64,000 bases of DNA from Byssochlamys sp. IMV 00236. Lineage: Eukaryota; Ascomycota; Eurotiomycetes; Eurotiales; Thermoascaceae. Both the position numbers and the translations under genes were made by a program. The DNA lies in assembly GCA_001931875.2 (NCBI GenBank), contig MSJH02000808.1, positions 477,823 to 541,822 of the forward strand, read 5' to 3'. Each line of letters opens with the position of its first letter. Position 1 is the stretch's first letter. Positions 12,514 to 23,088 of the stretch are shown in pieces. The notes below the pieces were generated by a model. It did not search any database, was not told the origin of the DNA, and worked only from the letters and a program-made list of their open reading frames with translations.

Positions 12514-12789
12514 ATCGTCCTTTTTTTTTTGAAATTATCGTGATTAATAGTATTTTTATCATATCAATGTTAGCGCGCATTCAAGGGTACTAGTAATAAG
12601 AATATTGCGAATATCGGCCTCCAGTAGTTGTTTTTTCTTCGAAAGAATCTCCAGAAGGGATACATATTTCAATCTCCTCTATCTGCACGCTGGTTTAATT
12701 CCGATAAAGCAAATTAACTTTATGAAGTTGATAGTCTACCAAAACTCGATAAGTAACAGTAATAAACCTGTATTCTGGAGTGAAACTTG

Positions 12790-12852
12790 TTGAGCTTGAA
12801 TTCTCTAGCAACTAGCTCAGCCCATTTATCCCTGTCGGTGGAGCTAGAAAAG
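12790..12852 (-). repeat. Dispersed repeat, copy A
   Basis: Contains ATTCTCTAGCAACTAGCTC, then CATTTATCCC and GGTGGAGCTAG. The reverse complement matches 47663..47726 at roughly 80 percent by eye. The same strand matches 29927..29988. Three copies in 64 kb suggest the remnant of a mobile element family. No coding capacity is visible. Confidence 0.5.
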
Positions 12853-13934
12853 CGTGGGAAAAGACCAGTCCAATTTCTGGGATACGATCCACTATATTCT
12901 TTTTAATTGCTATACCGCGAGAAACTAATAAGTATTAGGTATATTGAAAGATAACATATTCTTCATCATGCAAATTGGACGCCAGTCATACTCAAGTTCG
13001 GATCGCACATCATGAATAGAGTGAAACAGGCGACTGCTGAAAAAGGTTTGCATGCGATTTATAAGTGCCGAATAATCCTTGCAGATGCCTTGGTGTTCAG
13101 TTAATAAGATGCATCTTATATAAATTGACATAGCATAATAGTAGCATTTATCAGGCTAGATGAGCAATAACAGATGGATTATTAAGCTTTAATTGTAGGT
13201 TTATGTCATGAATAGGAACCCGCATGAAAGGAACGCCAGCGTGTTAGAAAAGGTTGACTGACAAAGAGGCTTTAGACACATATAGGAGTCTCGAATCCAG
13301 AGCCTGGAGGATCACGCTAGAAATTTCATTTTTCTTCGAGAAAGGACAACGCTAGACATATTCGAAACAACCAATTGGCTAGTGGCTGTGACATATGAGA
13401 CTTCGTCTGGGCTGTCTCTCCTGATTCCAGTCAAGCCTTCCACATTTGTTTGATAAGCAAATCCTTTGGAGCCAGTGTCTAGACCACCACTAATTTCTGG
13501 CGGCAGGTGGAGGGACCTTGATGATTTTTCGCATATTCACTCACTGAATCTGAATTAGATGGAGTTTATTACAGTTAGCTGCCTTTGAGATGAGACCTGG
13601 GCCCTCTTTAAATTATAAACAGTACCTTTTCTACGCCATCGAAGGCTGCAAGAAGGATAAATATCTATTACTAGCAAGAATACTAGCAAGATTACTGTTG
13701 ACCTCAACACATGCACGATCTAGCTACTAAATCAATTAATTCTTATAAGCGTAACTCCAAGCTGTCCAGAATCCATTGACGCTATGAACAATATTGAATA
13801 GTTTATCTTTATTGGGTTAGAGATTAATGTGCTGTGTTAATCATAAATATTGGGCTTTACAGCAAAGAGGTTGAAGGAGCCTTGAGGGAAACAACCCTCA
13901 GCGGTATTTCTTACTGACTTCTTTAGGTTAACTC

Positions 13935-14340
13935 ACCAGTCCAGCGATTGAAATCTACGTCTGGCAGTTCCCTTGTCTCCTCAAATGTATCGAGTTTCGC
14001 AGGATTACAACATGAGCTTGCACAGCCCTGGTCCGTCAGATTTTTCACTTTGCCACATTTCCTTGTAAATGTTTAGGTCGCTATTAATGCTGAGAATCAG
14101 AACGTCTATATTGTCGGTGTCAGCTGGGGTTCAATTAGAAAGAGGGAACTTGATTGATTGCTTTGAAATCCTGCTTCCTTTAGGTATCTTTCTTAATTGC
14201 CGACCTGGCTAGCCCTAGCTATAGAGCCAACATACGAGGAGAGATCTTTTTTTTATCTCCGTTGGAGGCTCGTGTGTTGCAAGGATATCGATGATTGCAA
14301 CCTTGCTGTTGCCCCCTATCTCAGGAGGATTTGTAGCCTT
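13935..14340 (-). pseudogene. Relic of an ArsM-type arsenite methyltransferase (C-terminal half)
   Basis: Read on the minus strand, consecutive pieces give GGNSKVAIIDILATHEPP and TEIKK, then a run of eight A that shifts the frame. Next come DLSSYVGSIARASQVGN, a TAA stop, and ERYLKEAGFQ. An intron-like gap ending in ATATAG follows. Then come DVLILSINSDLNIYKEMWQS, a second frame change in a run of five A, LTDQGCASSCCNPAKL, and LPDVDFNRWTG. The order (glycine-rich strand, DIL, D-L-x-x-YVG-x-IA-x-A, YL-x-EAGF, a CC-rich tail, then D-N-x-W-x-G) fits the distal half of fungal ArsM-like SAM methyltransferases, which methylate arsenite. Both frameshifts are consistent with one extra A. The position where such enzymes usually have Cys (YVGC) is Ser. 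The N-terminal half is absent, since ACR3 begins immediately beyond. The enzyme identity is inferred from motifs remembered from the family. Confidence 0.55.
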
Positions 14341-14404
14341 CTGTAGGCGGTAAATGAACGACTATATAATAAACTAACAAGAGCTGGATTGTTCCCTTAT
14401 CATT

Positions 14405-15774
14405 TCAGTCTTTCCAGCCAATTCGCTTCGCTATAAACCTGACAACATAGACAAGACTAAGCAGTACCGGAACCTCAATCAACGGTCCCACAGTGGAGGC
14501 AAGCGCTTGATTGCTGTTGGCACCGAATGTCGCGACAGCGACAGCAATGGCAAGCTCAAAATTATTGCTGGCAGCTGTGAAACTTTGCGTGGCACTCAGC
14601 TTATAACCAAACCCAAGCTTGTAAGTCACAAGAAGAGTGATGAAGAAGACAATAACAAAATAGACGATAAGCGGAGCAGCAACTCGTATCACTGATACGA
14701 TCTGATGTACCACCTGGCGGCCCTGAGACGCGAACAGCACAAGGATCGTAAATAGAAGCCCAAGAAGTGACCACGGACTAGCCCATTTCAGGAAAACCTG
14801 GTCATACCAACGTTCTCCCGCGATCTTTCGAAGGGTAATGCGGGTTATGATTGCGGCACCCAAGGGGATGCCAAGGAACACCGCTACGCTTTTGGCAGCG
14901 GTCGAATAAGATAGTGTAACCTCACTGCCCGAGTGACTAATGACATGAATAAAGAAGACGGCCAAGGGAGCAAAGAGTATCATCTGCAGCAGTGAATTGA
15001 TTGCGACGAGAATGGCGCAGTATTCACTGTCGCCGCCAGCGAGACCGGTCCAGATAAGAACCTATTAGCAGGATATATGTTAGTATATATCCTCACGAAA
15101 CGTAGAGAGTAACACGTTAAGAAAGACACTTACCATAGCGATACATCTGGCTAGCCCAACGAGAATTAAGCCCTCCCGAAGCTCTGGTTCGTCCGGAAGG
15201 AAAGCCCATGCCAACCCCAGCTACAATATGGAATGTCAGCGAGAATTATCGTCACGAGTCAAGTACTTCTGCATCTTACCATCAAGAAAGGAGCGATGAT
15301 CCAGTTAACGAAGATACTAAACGCGATCTGAATCCATATCCCCCGGTCTCGGAAGACGTGGTGTAACGATTCATATCGCACTTTGCAAAGAATGGGATAC
15401 ATCATGACCAGGAGACCGATTGCTTGTAACGTGTCAGTCAAGTACTATTGTTAAAAAAGCCGTGAGTCAATACCAATCGGAATAGAGACCCCGACAAACT
15501 TCCCCTTCTGAAGGGCAGGACCCGTCTCTTCCACAAAATTTCCCAGTATGATTCCGATGGCCATGGCAAGAAAGATCCATACGGCCAGAAACCGATCCAA
15601 CCATCCAAGACTCTTGAAGGCTGATTGCTTGGACGTACAATCTTCAGATTCGTTTGTTTTTTGCTTCTCGACATCCTCAGTCGTGGGACTTGTCGACTGA
15701 TTATATAGTTCTGGGTTGTGAGATTGCTGTTTGGTCTTCGCAGGGAAACCTATGCAAGGAATTGTGGTAACCAT
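14405..15774 (-). CDS. acr3: ACR3-type arsenite efflux transporter
   Basis: Four exons (15774..15474, 15422..15280, 15220..15134, 15061..14405) join in frame to 395 residues, the usual ACR3 length. The protein exports As(III) at the plasma membrane (and possibly Sb(III)) driven by the proton gradient. About ten hydrophobic segments follow a hydrophilic N-terminus of about 70 residues. The conserved Cys of the arsenite path lies in [12 protein letters not shown] (residue 174). The conserved Glu lies in [13 protein letters not shown] (residue 346). All introns are 50-75 nt GT-AG. It is transcribed away from the arsenate reductase gene across an 853-bp spacer, so the two probably share arsenic-responsive control. 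A decayed methyltransferase lies just beyond its 3' end. The gene looks intact. Confidence 0.93.
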
Positions 15775-16627
15775 CGCCAGCCGGTTAATCGTATGAAATA
15801 TTGAAGGAAAATTGAAGTGGATTTCAGTGCCTCTCAGAAAATCTCCATGGACAAACAGAATGGAGTCGTTTGTCGAATATAGATCAGAACAATTTATACG
15901 CTAGACTTGATCTGTCCAAGATGGCCAATCAGACGAGGCGAACGACACTCAGCCTCGCTTAACCAATCATCGATCGCGAACATGTCTCCGGGCTTGTGGT
16001 TTGTCATGGACGAAAATCCAGCATTTTCCCCTCTGGATTTTCAACCACTTACAGTGTTGATGTGACATGCCGTTGTGGTCTAAGATCTATAAGATGTTTA
16101 TATCAAAACAGTGTTCGATGACAACGTCCTATCCCCGTCGTAATAAAGTCAGGCCACCAGCCATCAGCTCAGAGTTGCTTATCAGCTAAAAATGGAGATG
16201 TTTATCCAAATAACTAGACAGTGGTTTCGACTTCAGCAATGCGTGCTCTATGACAGATGCGATTTTTCTTTCTACATACAATTCGAATACGAATTACGAA
16301 AAGCCACTTGCCAAACGCTACTGAGTTGTGGGACAAGATCATTATATGACAGAACGTTCTAGACTGAAGAGTCATTTATTTTCCTCTTTTGCAAGCTATT
16401 ATGTGGTTTACAAAAGCCTAGAACAGCCTCTTGATGTTTCTTCTTTGCATGCACGAGTGGGAATATTGTCATCTCACCTTTTGTCTTGTTTCGTAATATA
16501 TTTTGGAGATATCTGCCCTTTATATTCGCCAAGAACTGCTCTTGTGATAGCATCGTCCCTCTCATTCAACAAGCCCACGCCACAACAACCACTCAACGGA
16601 TAACACGAAAGACATTTCGTACCCAAA
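15775..16627. promoter_or_regulatory. Shared divergent promoter region of acr3 and arsC
   Basis: 853 bases separate the start codons of two divergent arsenic genes. No open frame is supported inside it. The arrangement suggests joint induction by arsenic. I cannot assign a specific factor site by eye. Confidence 0.6.
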
Positions 16628-17035
16628 ATGCCCAGCGTCTTGTTCGTCTGCGTCCACAACGCTGGTCGCTCCCAAATGGCTGCCGCCTACCTGAGTCATC
16701 TTGCTGGTGATACTATTGAAGTCCGCTCCGCCGGATCTGCCCCAGTCAACTCTATCAATCCCATTGTTGTCGAAGCCATGCTCGAAGAGGGTATCGACCT
16801 CCGCACCCAAAAACCTAAGAGTCTAACCCCCGACGCGGTTCAAGCTAGTGATGTTGTCATCACCATGGGTTGTGGGGATGCCTGCCCCTTCTTTCCTGGC
16901 AAACGTTATCTCGACTGGCAACTTGATGACCCCGCCGGGCAAGGCTTAGATGTTGTACGGACTATCCGCCGAGAAATTCGTCGTCGCGTCGAGAGTCTCA
17001 TCACAGAACTTCAGTCCCATAGTTCAATCTCTTGA
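16628..17035 (+). CDS. arsC: Arsenate reductase, actinobacterial-like low-molecular-weight phosphatase fold
   Basis: A single-exon 135-residue protein of the LMW protein-tyrosine-phosphatase-fold arsenate reductase family. It reduces As(V) to As(III), which ACR3 then exports. The anion loop is C8-V-H-N-A-G-R14-S. A second cysteine pair sits in MGCGDACPFFPGKRY (C82, C86). The general acid region reads WQLDDPAGQ. This GCGDACP...DDPAGQ arrangement is characteristic of actinobacterial enzymes (including mycothiol-linked ones) rather than of yeast Acr2, which is a Cdc25/rhodanese-type protein. The lack of introns, in a locus where almost every other gene has them, also fits horizontal acquisition. 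The reductant used in the fungus (thioredoxin, glutaredoxin or other) cannot be read from sequence. The start is the first Met and the protein is full length. Confidence 0.92.
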   Translation: MPSVLFVCVHNAGRSQMAAAYLSHLAGDTIEVRSAGSAPVNSINPIVVEAMLEEGIDLRTQKPKSLTPDAVQASDVVITMGCGDACPFFPGKRYLDWQLDDPAGQGLDVVRTIRREIRRRVESLITELQSHSSIS

Positions 17036-18188
17036 GGCTGTTTCTGGCGTATGTTCTCCGAGCTAGAAGCTGCTGAGGTTTAGATTCTCTGGCTAGCTGA
17101 AGCTATTGATCTGTGCGATGACCTCACTAAGCGCAAAGGCGGGGAGAGCTTCGCTAGGACTCGCTCCCTATCTAGTAGGGAGTCTCCAAGATATGTCAAG
17201 GGTGGTGAATAACTGTAATTGCTGGCATTTCAATGTACCGTGCTATGTACCACATACCACTCCTGGCGTGCGTGATACTATTCAGGGACTACCACCTTAT
17301 GTGTTGCAGTATATCTAACTGAGTCAACTGACTAGCGTGCCAGAAGTCCTGAGAGTTTGGTGTACATCATGTGAATATCTAAAGATTCATTTTATGAAAA
17401 GTATAATTAGGCATAAGGAAGCCGGAACTCCCTAGTGGTAAGATTCTTGCTTTGGATGCTGATATTGGTCGATTCCTTAAGGGCATGGAAACTGTATAAC
17501 TAGGGGCGGGTGGGTAGATAATATAAGACCTAGCTCATCGCAACCCATTATCTTGAAATTTTCGCCACTAAGCACCTAATGACAAGTGTTAGGAAGACTG
17601 GACTAGCTACCTGCTAATCAACTATTACAGTCTGAGTCTGATAAAGATCATAGATTATCCGGCCAACATATGTTATATATATCCAAGACGATTTCGACTG
17701 GACCCATTCCGTCAGGCTCTATTCAACTCACTCACCACTCACTCATAGCTAATCATCCTCTAGACACATTGCCTCAACACATTGACAGGGTAAGAAAAAG
17801 AGGGACATATCATAAAGAAAAGTGGAAATGTCCTTACAAATATGGAAATTCTCCGAATGGATTGGAACGAGTATCGCAGATATCTCAGAACATTATGCTG
17901 AATAAGAGAGAGCGACTGGTAGCAGAAATGCTAGTATCATAGTAATAGTAATAGTAAGGAGCGGAGCACCGTGCAAAAAAAAAAATAAAGGTGTAGGAGT
18001 AAACACAATCTATAGGTATAATACTGTGCGATGCAGCAAATTCAGAAAATAGAACATAGAAAACGAAGAAGAAAAATAAAACTATAGGAATTCTCAAGCC
18101 CAGACCCTGACTACATTGTTGGGATAAGCGAAGAGCTCACCCATACCATTTTCCTCGGCAGTGGCAATAAAAGAGTAGCAATGGGCCT
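17036..18188. other. Gene-free interval with a tRNA relic
   Basis: About 1.15 kb separates the convergent ends of arsC and the sugar transporter. There is no supported coding gene. A decayed tRNA-like segment lies at 17421-17488, and an A-rich run at about 17976-17986. Confidence 0.45.
17421..17488 (+). pseudogene. Degenerate tRNA-Pro(TGG)-like sequence
   Basis: The segment CCTAGTGGTAAGATTC, then TTGCTTTGGATGC and GGTCGATTCC, follows the layout of fungal tRNA-Pro(TGG). It shows a D-loop AGTGGTA, the anticodon-loop core TTTGG, and a T-loop GGTCGATTCC. The anticodon stem and T stem no longer pair and the variable region is shortened, so it cannot be a working tRNA. Several differences from a typical tRNA-Pro are C-to-T or G-to-A changes. 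Confidence 0.45.
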
Positions 18189-20193
18189 TCAGTTGTCGGC
18201 CTTAGGGGTTTGTTTCTCAACCTCTGATGGTCGCTGGTCACTGGCTTGAGAAGGAGATGCTCTACCGGCAAGGTTGCTCTCCAGCTGGGCTTTCTCCTCG
18301 TCCGTCGCGTCGGAAATGTGGACAGCAACTTCTTCACCGAAGTTCTTGGCGATCTCCTCCAGGGAAAGACGGGCAGTTTCAGGGAAGAAGAAGTAGATAA
18401 CTGCAGGGGTTAGATGTTATTATCTAGGGATCGAGTTAAAGGTCGAGGGGATGGTATTCTTACTTGGAATGAAGAAGGCAGACCAGCAAATGATGACCAG
18501 GAAGTACTTCCAGTGGACATTGTTGAAACCGATGGGGGCGGTTTGCAGCAGGATAATGGTAGCTATCACTAAAGTCAACCAGTGGCCATGTTATTGCGCA
18601 ACATGTAAACTTACCAGCAAACTGTCCAAACAGCGAGAAACCCATACCAATAGGGCGAATCTCAGTTGGGAAAATCTCGGAGACATAGAGGTACATAGTG
18701 GTGTCACAGAATGTTCTGCACATGAGGTTGTCAGTTTTGTTTCCAGAACAAGCTAGATAGGGACACATACCCTTGGAACGCCAGATACAAGAACATGAAG
18801 AAGATACCAAAGCCATTTCCAACCTTGTTCTTGGTGCCAGAGTATTCAGCAGTCATAGCAGCAAGGCAAGAGGTAGTAACGACCACTCCAATGAATCCGG
18901 TGATGTACATCTTGCGACGGGAGTTGACCCTATCGTGCAGCCAGGCGCCAAGCGGGTTGTAGATGCAACCTTATAGTGATCAGTTTTGCGAGAGCAAGAA
19001 ATCGGGAGACTGAGGAACTTACCAGCAGTAGTAAGCCAGACCGCGCTCAGAAGAAGAGGCATGCTGCCTGTCATTCCAAGGTTGGTGTACAGAAGAACAG
19101 CGTAGTTGTTCTGACTGCGGTTAGCTGGCTGATCTAACTGCGAGGCTTGTCCAACTTACGATGATCAGGGGCCCACCGAATTCTGCACCCCATTGGGTGA
19201 GGAATCCAATGATCATACGCTTCCTGTACGATTTCTTCTTCCACACTGCAGTCCACACGCTGTGACCAGTGGCAGCCAGCTTCTCAGCTTCGAGCTGCAG
19301 TTGCATCTTGGTCTGATGGAACTCCTCCTGGGCAACCAAATCATTAGGGTCATCAGGAGAAGCACGGAGGCGCTTCAACACAAGCAATGCCTCGTCCATT
19401 TTTCCTTTCGAAATCAACCACCTCGGGGAGCGCGGGAGCCATGGAGATCCCAGCAGCAACACCAGGGGTGGGAAGCATTGCAGACAGAGGGGGAACCGCC
19501 ACGCAAACGAGGGGATTGTATCCGTAGCGTAATAGCATGCAAAGCCAACCCAGCCCGCCATCATATAGCCAAAAACAAGAAAGATGGCATGATGACCCAC
19601 CAGCCAACCGCGACGATGTGCACTGGACATCTCCGAAAGGTACATTGGGCAGACCGTTACTAGGACACCAATACCCAAGCCACAAATGAACCTCCCAGCT
19701 TGAAACATCCTGCTTTATGTCAGCATATCCAGTACATAGCTTTACAAGGACGACTGCCGTACTTGAGATTCGCTGCTCCTCCCTGAAGAGCTCCTCCAAC
19801 CATCGTTGCCAAAGCACCCAGTTGGATGTTCATCTTACGACCTAAGTAGTCGCATGCCCACATAATAAACAATGTGCCAACCGCACCTCCGGCGCTGAAG
19901 ACACCATTAGCGGTAGATTCCGCATTGGTTGTAGTTGTTGCATATCCAGGACCCGACTGAGGGAGATTGAAGAACTCAAACCATCCTGGTTGGCCGATAG
20001 TACTACTGATGATTGAGGCACAATAGCCGTAGGTCTATAGAATGGTCGTCAGAACTTCTGCTTTTATGCACTGCCAGAACAAGACAGCGAAATCTGGCGC
20101 AACCAAGGTGGTATCACTTACCAGGGATCCAATTGCCACAAAGATTGTCACCAGCCGGTTGTACGGACTGGTCTGCGTTCCGAAATTAGCCAT
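18189..20193 (-). CDS. MFS sugar transporter (hexose/disaccharide permease type)
   Basis: Eight exons (20193..20122, 20034..19763, 19709..19160, 19110..19023, 18969..18771, 18715..18615, 18568..18464, 18400..18189) join in frame to 532 residues, typical for fungal sugar porters with twelve membrane segments. Family motifs appear in order: DYLGRKMN after segment 2, GRFICGLGIGVLVTVCPMYLSE in segments 4-5 (P-x-Y-x-SE), SPRWLISKGK at the start of the central loop, and PETARLSLEEI at the end of segment 12. The usual PESPRWL reads PRSPRWL here. The substrate cannot be fixed from motifs; hexoses or a disaccharide are likely. The C-terminal tail is hydrophilic and acidic. The gene is isolated, with 1.7 kb of non-coding sequence upstream. 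Confidence 0.9.
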
Positions 20194-21867
20194 GGCTGCG
20201 GAACGCTCTCGTCAGCCAAGAGGATGAGATATTTTGATCGAGACGGAGAAAAGGAAACAAAAGCAGAATGTATCAGGAATTGCACGCTGCAGGGGAAATT
20301 AGAGAAGAGGGAAAAAGTGAAAGGCAGAAGCAAGACATCCAAAGTTCAGCTTCCGTTTCACAAACTTCTACGTCTCTTCCACGAGCAGACAGGAAGATGA
20401 TCTTTTCAAATTGACCGGGGTATCTAGCTCCTAAGTAAGTTAGGCCCTGGTCCTACTACTCTATATCAGGCTCCTTGTTAAGCCGACGACAAGGCCTGGC
20501 GGATCAATTCCGTCCAGACTGTCCAGACCATGTTCATCTCTGCTTGACTGCCAAGTCAGGGAAGGTTCCGCTGATCCGTCCAACGCTGCTCATTATTAGC
20601 TAGAGTACAGCAACACGCGTTTCGCATTTTTCGGATCTTGACAATCGTATGGTGACAGGCATGATGAGCAGACCCACTGCTTTGAATGCCAGAGAACCGG
20701 GAGTATGGGAGCCGAAGTTCGTTCAGGAGACGGGACGATGAAGGGGGGGATTTGCCAGTGAGATTATCGATATCGTACAGACATTAGCTCGTGCAGCTGC
20801 AGAAACGGATGAGCGTTAAGATTACGGATTAGAGACTTCGTACCCCGGTCTGAGGAGGCGATGTCGATCGAGTAACTAGGCTTGCGGCTTGCGGGGGGCC
20901 GAGACTTGACGATTGTTTAGCGCTGGTAGTTCAGTCTTGCGCCAACCGAGCGAACCAGGGGTCCTAGCGGTAGCTTAACATAGGTAAAATACGGCGAACG
21001 ACGAGAAACTCCGTTCTGTGCCGCGGAAACGTTCAATTGTGGTTCCTTGGAGTGTGTGGCTCCTGTATTGATGCCGTACAAGCTGCCGCTGAATGTCAGT
21101 GCATTTCTGAAGTATAACGTTGGAAAATGACTGACCTAGATTGCTACCCTAATCGGTTATGGAGTACGGCATTTGTACAGTACATTGGTGTTCAGACCCG
21201 GAGAGGAACTGTGCCGATGCGATTTTCACTTGGGAGTTATAGATCCCTTTCTGGGTCAACGTCCGCTGTCATTGTTATCGCGCAAACGATGCCGAACCCT
21301 GTCGTAAAGTCTCCAGTTGACGCGCCAACACTGCTGGGATTGACTACGGACTACGGAGTAAGCTGGCAAGTATTCCACGCGACATTATGGAGTAACATAG
21401 ACCGTCTCATTGGTCGGTTTATATTACCTATCTCTCCCCTTTTCTTGCGCACATGAAGTGTGGTATTATTACCTAGAACTTGTGCAGCAGAGCAGACAGC
21501 GCAAATAGAGCAAATCTAATTCTAACAAATCAGAGCGCGCAGATTTAGCGATGTAAATAGGACAAATCTAGCCAAACACAAGATTACAGAGCTTGGAGAT
21601 CTAGTTTTGATCAGCGTGATAGGAAAGCAATGAACGATCACATGGGTGACATTGGAAAGCAAATAGCCAATCAAATGTTAGAGCTAGACAGTTACTAGTG
21701 TTTTGAAAAGCCTTTTAATTGATCCATTACCGCTGTCTCTCCTTTTCTTATATAAATCAGATCAGGGATTGAAGTGTATTCTACCTGGAGCTTGCGCAGT
21801 GTCTGGGTCCTTTCTCTTTCTGTTCGTTGCGTCTCGTGGCAATATTGAGAAACATCATTGTCTGACC
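20194..21867. promoter_or_regulatory. Divergent spacer between transporter and cyclase genes
   Basis: About 1.7 kb separates two divergent genes. A 109-codon open frame at 21127-21456 has no recognisable family and I do not accept it. A partial duplication of a promoter-like segment lies at about 21420-21490 and 21720-21807. A TATA element precedes the cyclase gene. Confidence 0.45.
21751..21756 (+). promoter_or_regulatory. TATA box of the cyclase-family gene
   Basis: TATAAA within TTATATAAATC, about 110 bases upstream of the start codon at 21868. Spacing is reasonable for a fungal core promoter. Confidence 0.5.
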
Positions 21868-23088
21868 ATGTCCGAGAAATCTCCCTACGATACCCCCTTT
21901 GACGAACTCCCTAATCCCAAGCAGGTATGGGTTGGGAAGCCAGGGAGTCGTGAAGAAGGGCTCGGTAAACTGGCCATATTGACTCCTGAAGTAGTGGCGA
22001 AAGCTGCTGCGACACAGATCAAGACAGGCAAGCGAGTGACCCTGGGCTGGGATCTGACAAAGCTGGATTTCCCTAACCTGAATCGCCAACCTTGCGAACA
22101 CAACATTATCCCGTTACTCGGTGGGATAGCCTTTGATGACGTTTATACATTCAACCCTCGTAGGTATCCATCCTACATCATATCATGAGGGCACCAAAGG
22201 TTGATAGTTGTGAAAAGAACAGAGTAGCCAGTGGGATGGCCTTCGTCACTTCTCTCAGACGGTGCCTGGTCAGGAGGAGAGACTGTTCTACGGTGGCACC
22301 ACCAAAGAAGAGATCAATGACCGTAAAAATCACCGTATCGGTCTTCAACACTGGGCCCAGGAGGGTATTGCAGGTACGGAAGCCTCTTAACAATGCATTT
22401 CCCGGTCAATTTAGTCTGATATCTCCCAGGCCGCGGGGTCCTCATTGATTATGCTTCCTACGCTGAAAAGCGAGGCATCAAATATACCACTTTCTCGACT
22501 CATCAGGTGCGGCTGAGTGAGATCCTAGAGATTGCGAAGGAAAGTAATATCACCTTTGAAAAGGGCGATATCCTCTTTGTTCGCATCGGTGTTACAAAAG
22601 AATGGGATACTGTCATGACAGATGCGCAGAAGCAGGTCTACTCTGATAATAAGAATCCTCACCACGCGGGAGTCGAAGCCACAACCGATGTTCTCCGCTG
22701 GCTCTGGGATTCAGGCTTTGCCGCTATCGCTAGTGATGCGATCAGTTGGGAGGTAAGCAATGTCCATAAGCGAGAAAAAGGCAACCAGGTTTCAACTGAC
22801 ATCCCCTTGTACTTACTATCTAGGTCTATCCACCTCAAGGTGATCTGTTCCTGCATGAGTACATGATCGCTGGTTGGGGAATGCCAATCGGTACGTGTAT
22901 CGGTCTCTTGGAATCCCTACACATCATGAATTAACCCACTAACTTGGACTGTAGGCGAGCTCTTCGACCTAGAAGCTCTATCCCGTGTCTGCGCAGAGCA
23001 CAAGCGGTGGAGCTTCTTCGTGGCATCTGTGCCACTGAACATGCCCGGTGGCGTTTCGTCGCCCCCAAACATGATGGCTATCTTCTAG
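21868..23088 (+). CDS. Cyclase-family metal-dependent hydrolase (Pfam cyclase/kynurenine-formamidase fold)
   Basis: Five exons (21868..22163, 22225..22373, 22430..22752, 22824..22890, 22955..23088) join in frame to 322 residues, the normal size of the fungal family. The start MSEKSPYDTPFDELPNPKQV is typical. The metal-site region reads SSQWDGLRHFSQ and then FYGGTTKEEI. The next block is HRIGLQHWAQEGIAGRGVLID. The C-terminal half has ASDAISWEVYPP and LHEYMIAGWGMPIGELFDLE, ending in NMPGGVSSPPNMMAIF. Exon 2 is taken to start at 22225 because that acceptor keeps SSQWDG in frame. Related enzymes hydrolyse amides or lactones such as N-formylkynurenine, but the fungal cyclase branch is largely uncharacterised. 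No cluster partner is adjacent. The gene looks intact. Confidence 0.88.

Larger units (their letters stand above)
11679..13934. other. 2.3-kb gene-free AT-rich interval
   Basis: No gene is supported. It holds a CTTTT microsatellite near 12483-12513, one copy of a dispersed repeat (12790..12852), and otherwise AT-rich sequence with stops in every frame. Confidence 0.45.

Noticed and set aside
21127..21456. 109-codon plus-strand frame upstream of the cyclase gene
   Set aside because: Low-complexity promoter-like DNA. The frame has no conserved motif and overlaps the promoter duplication.
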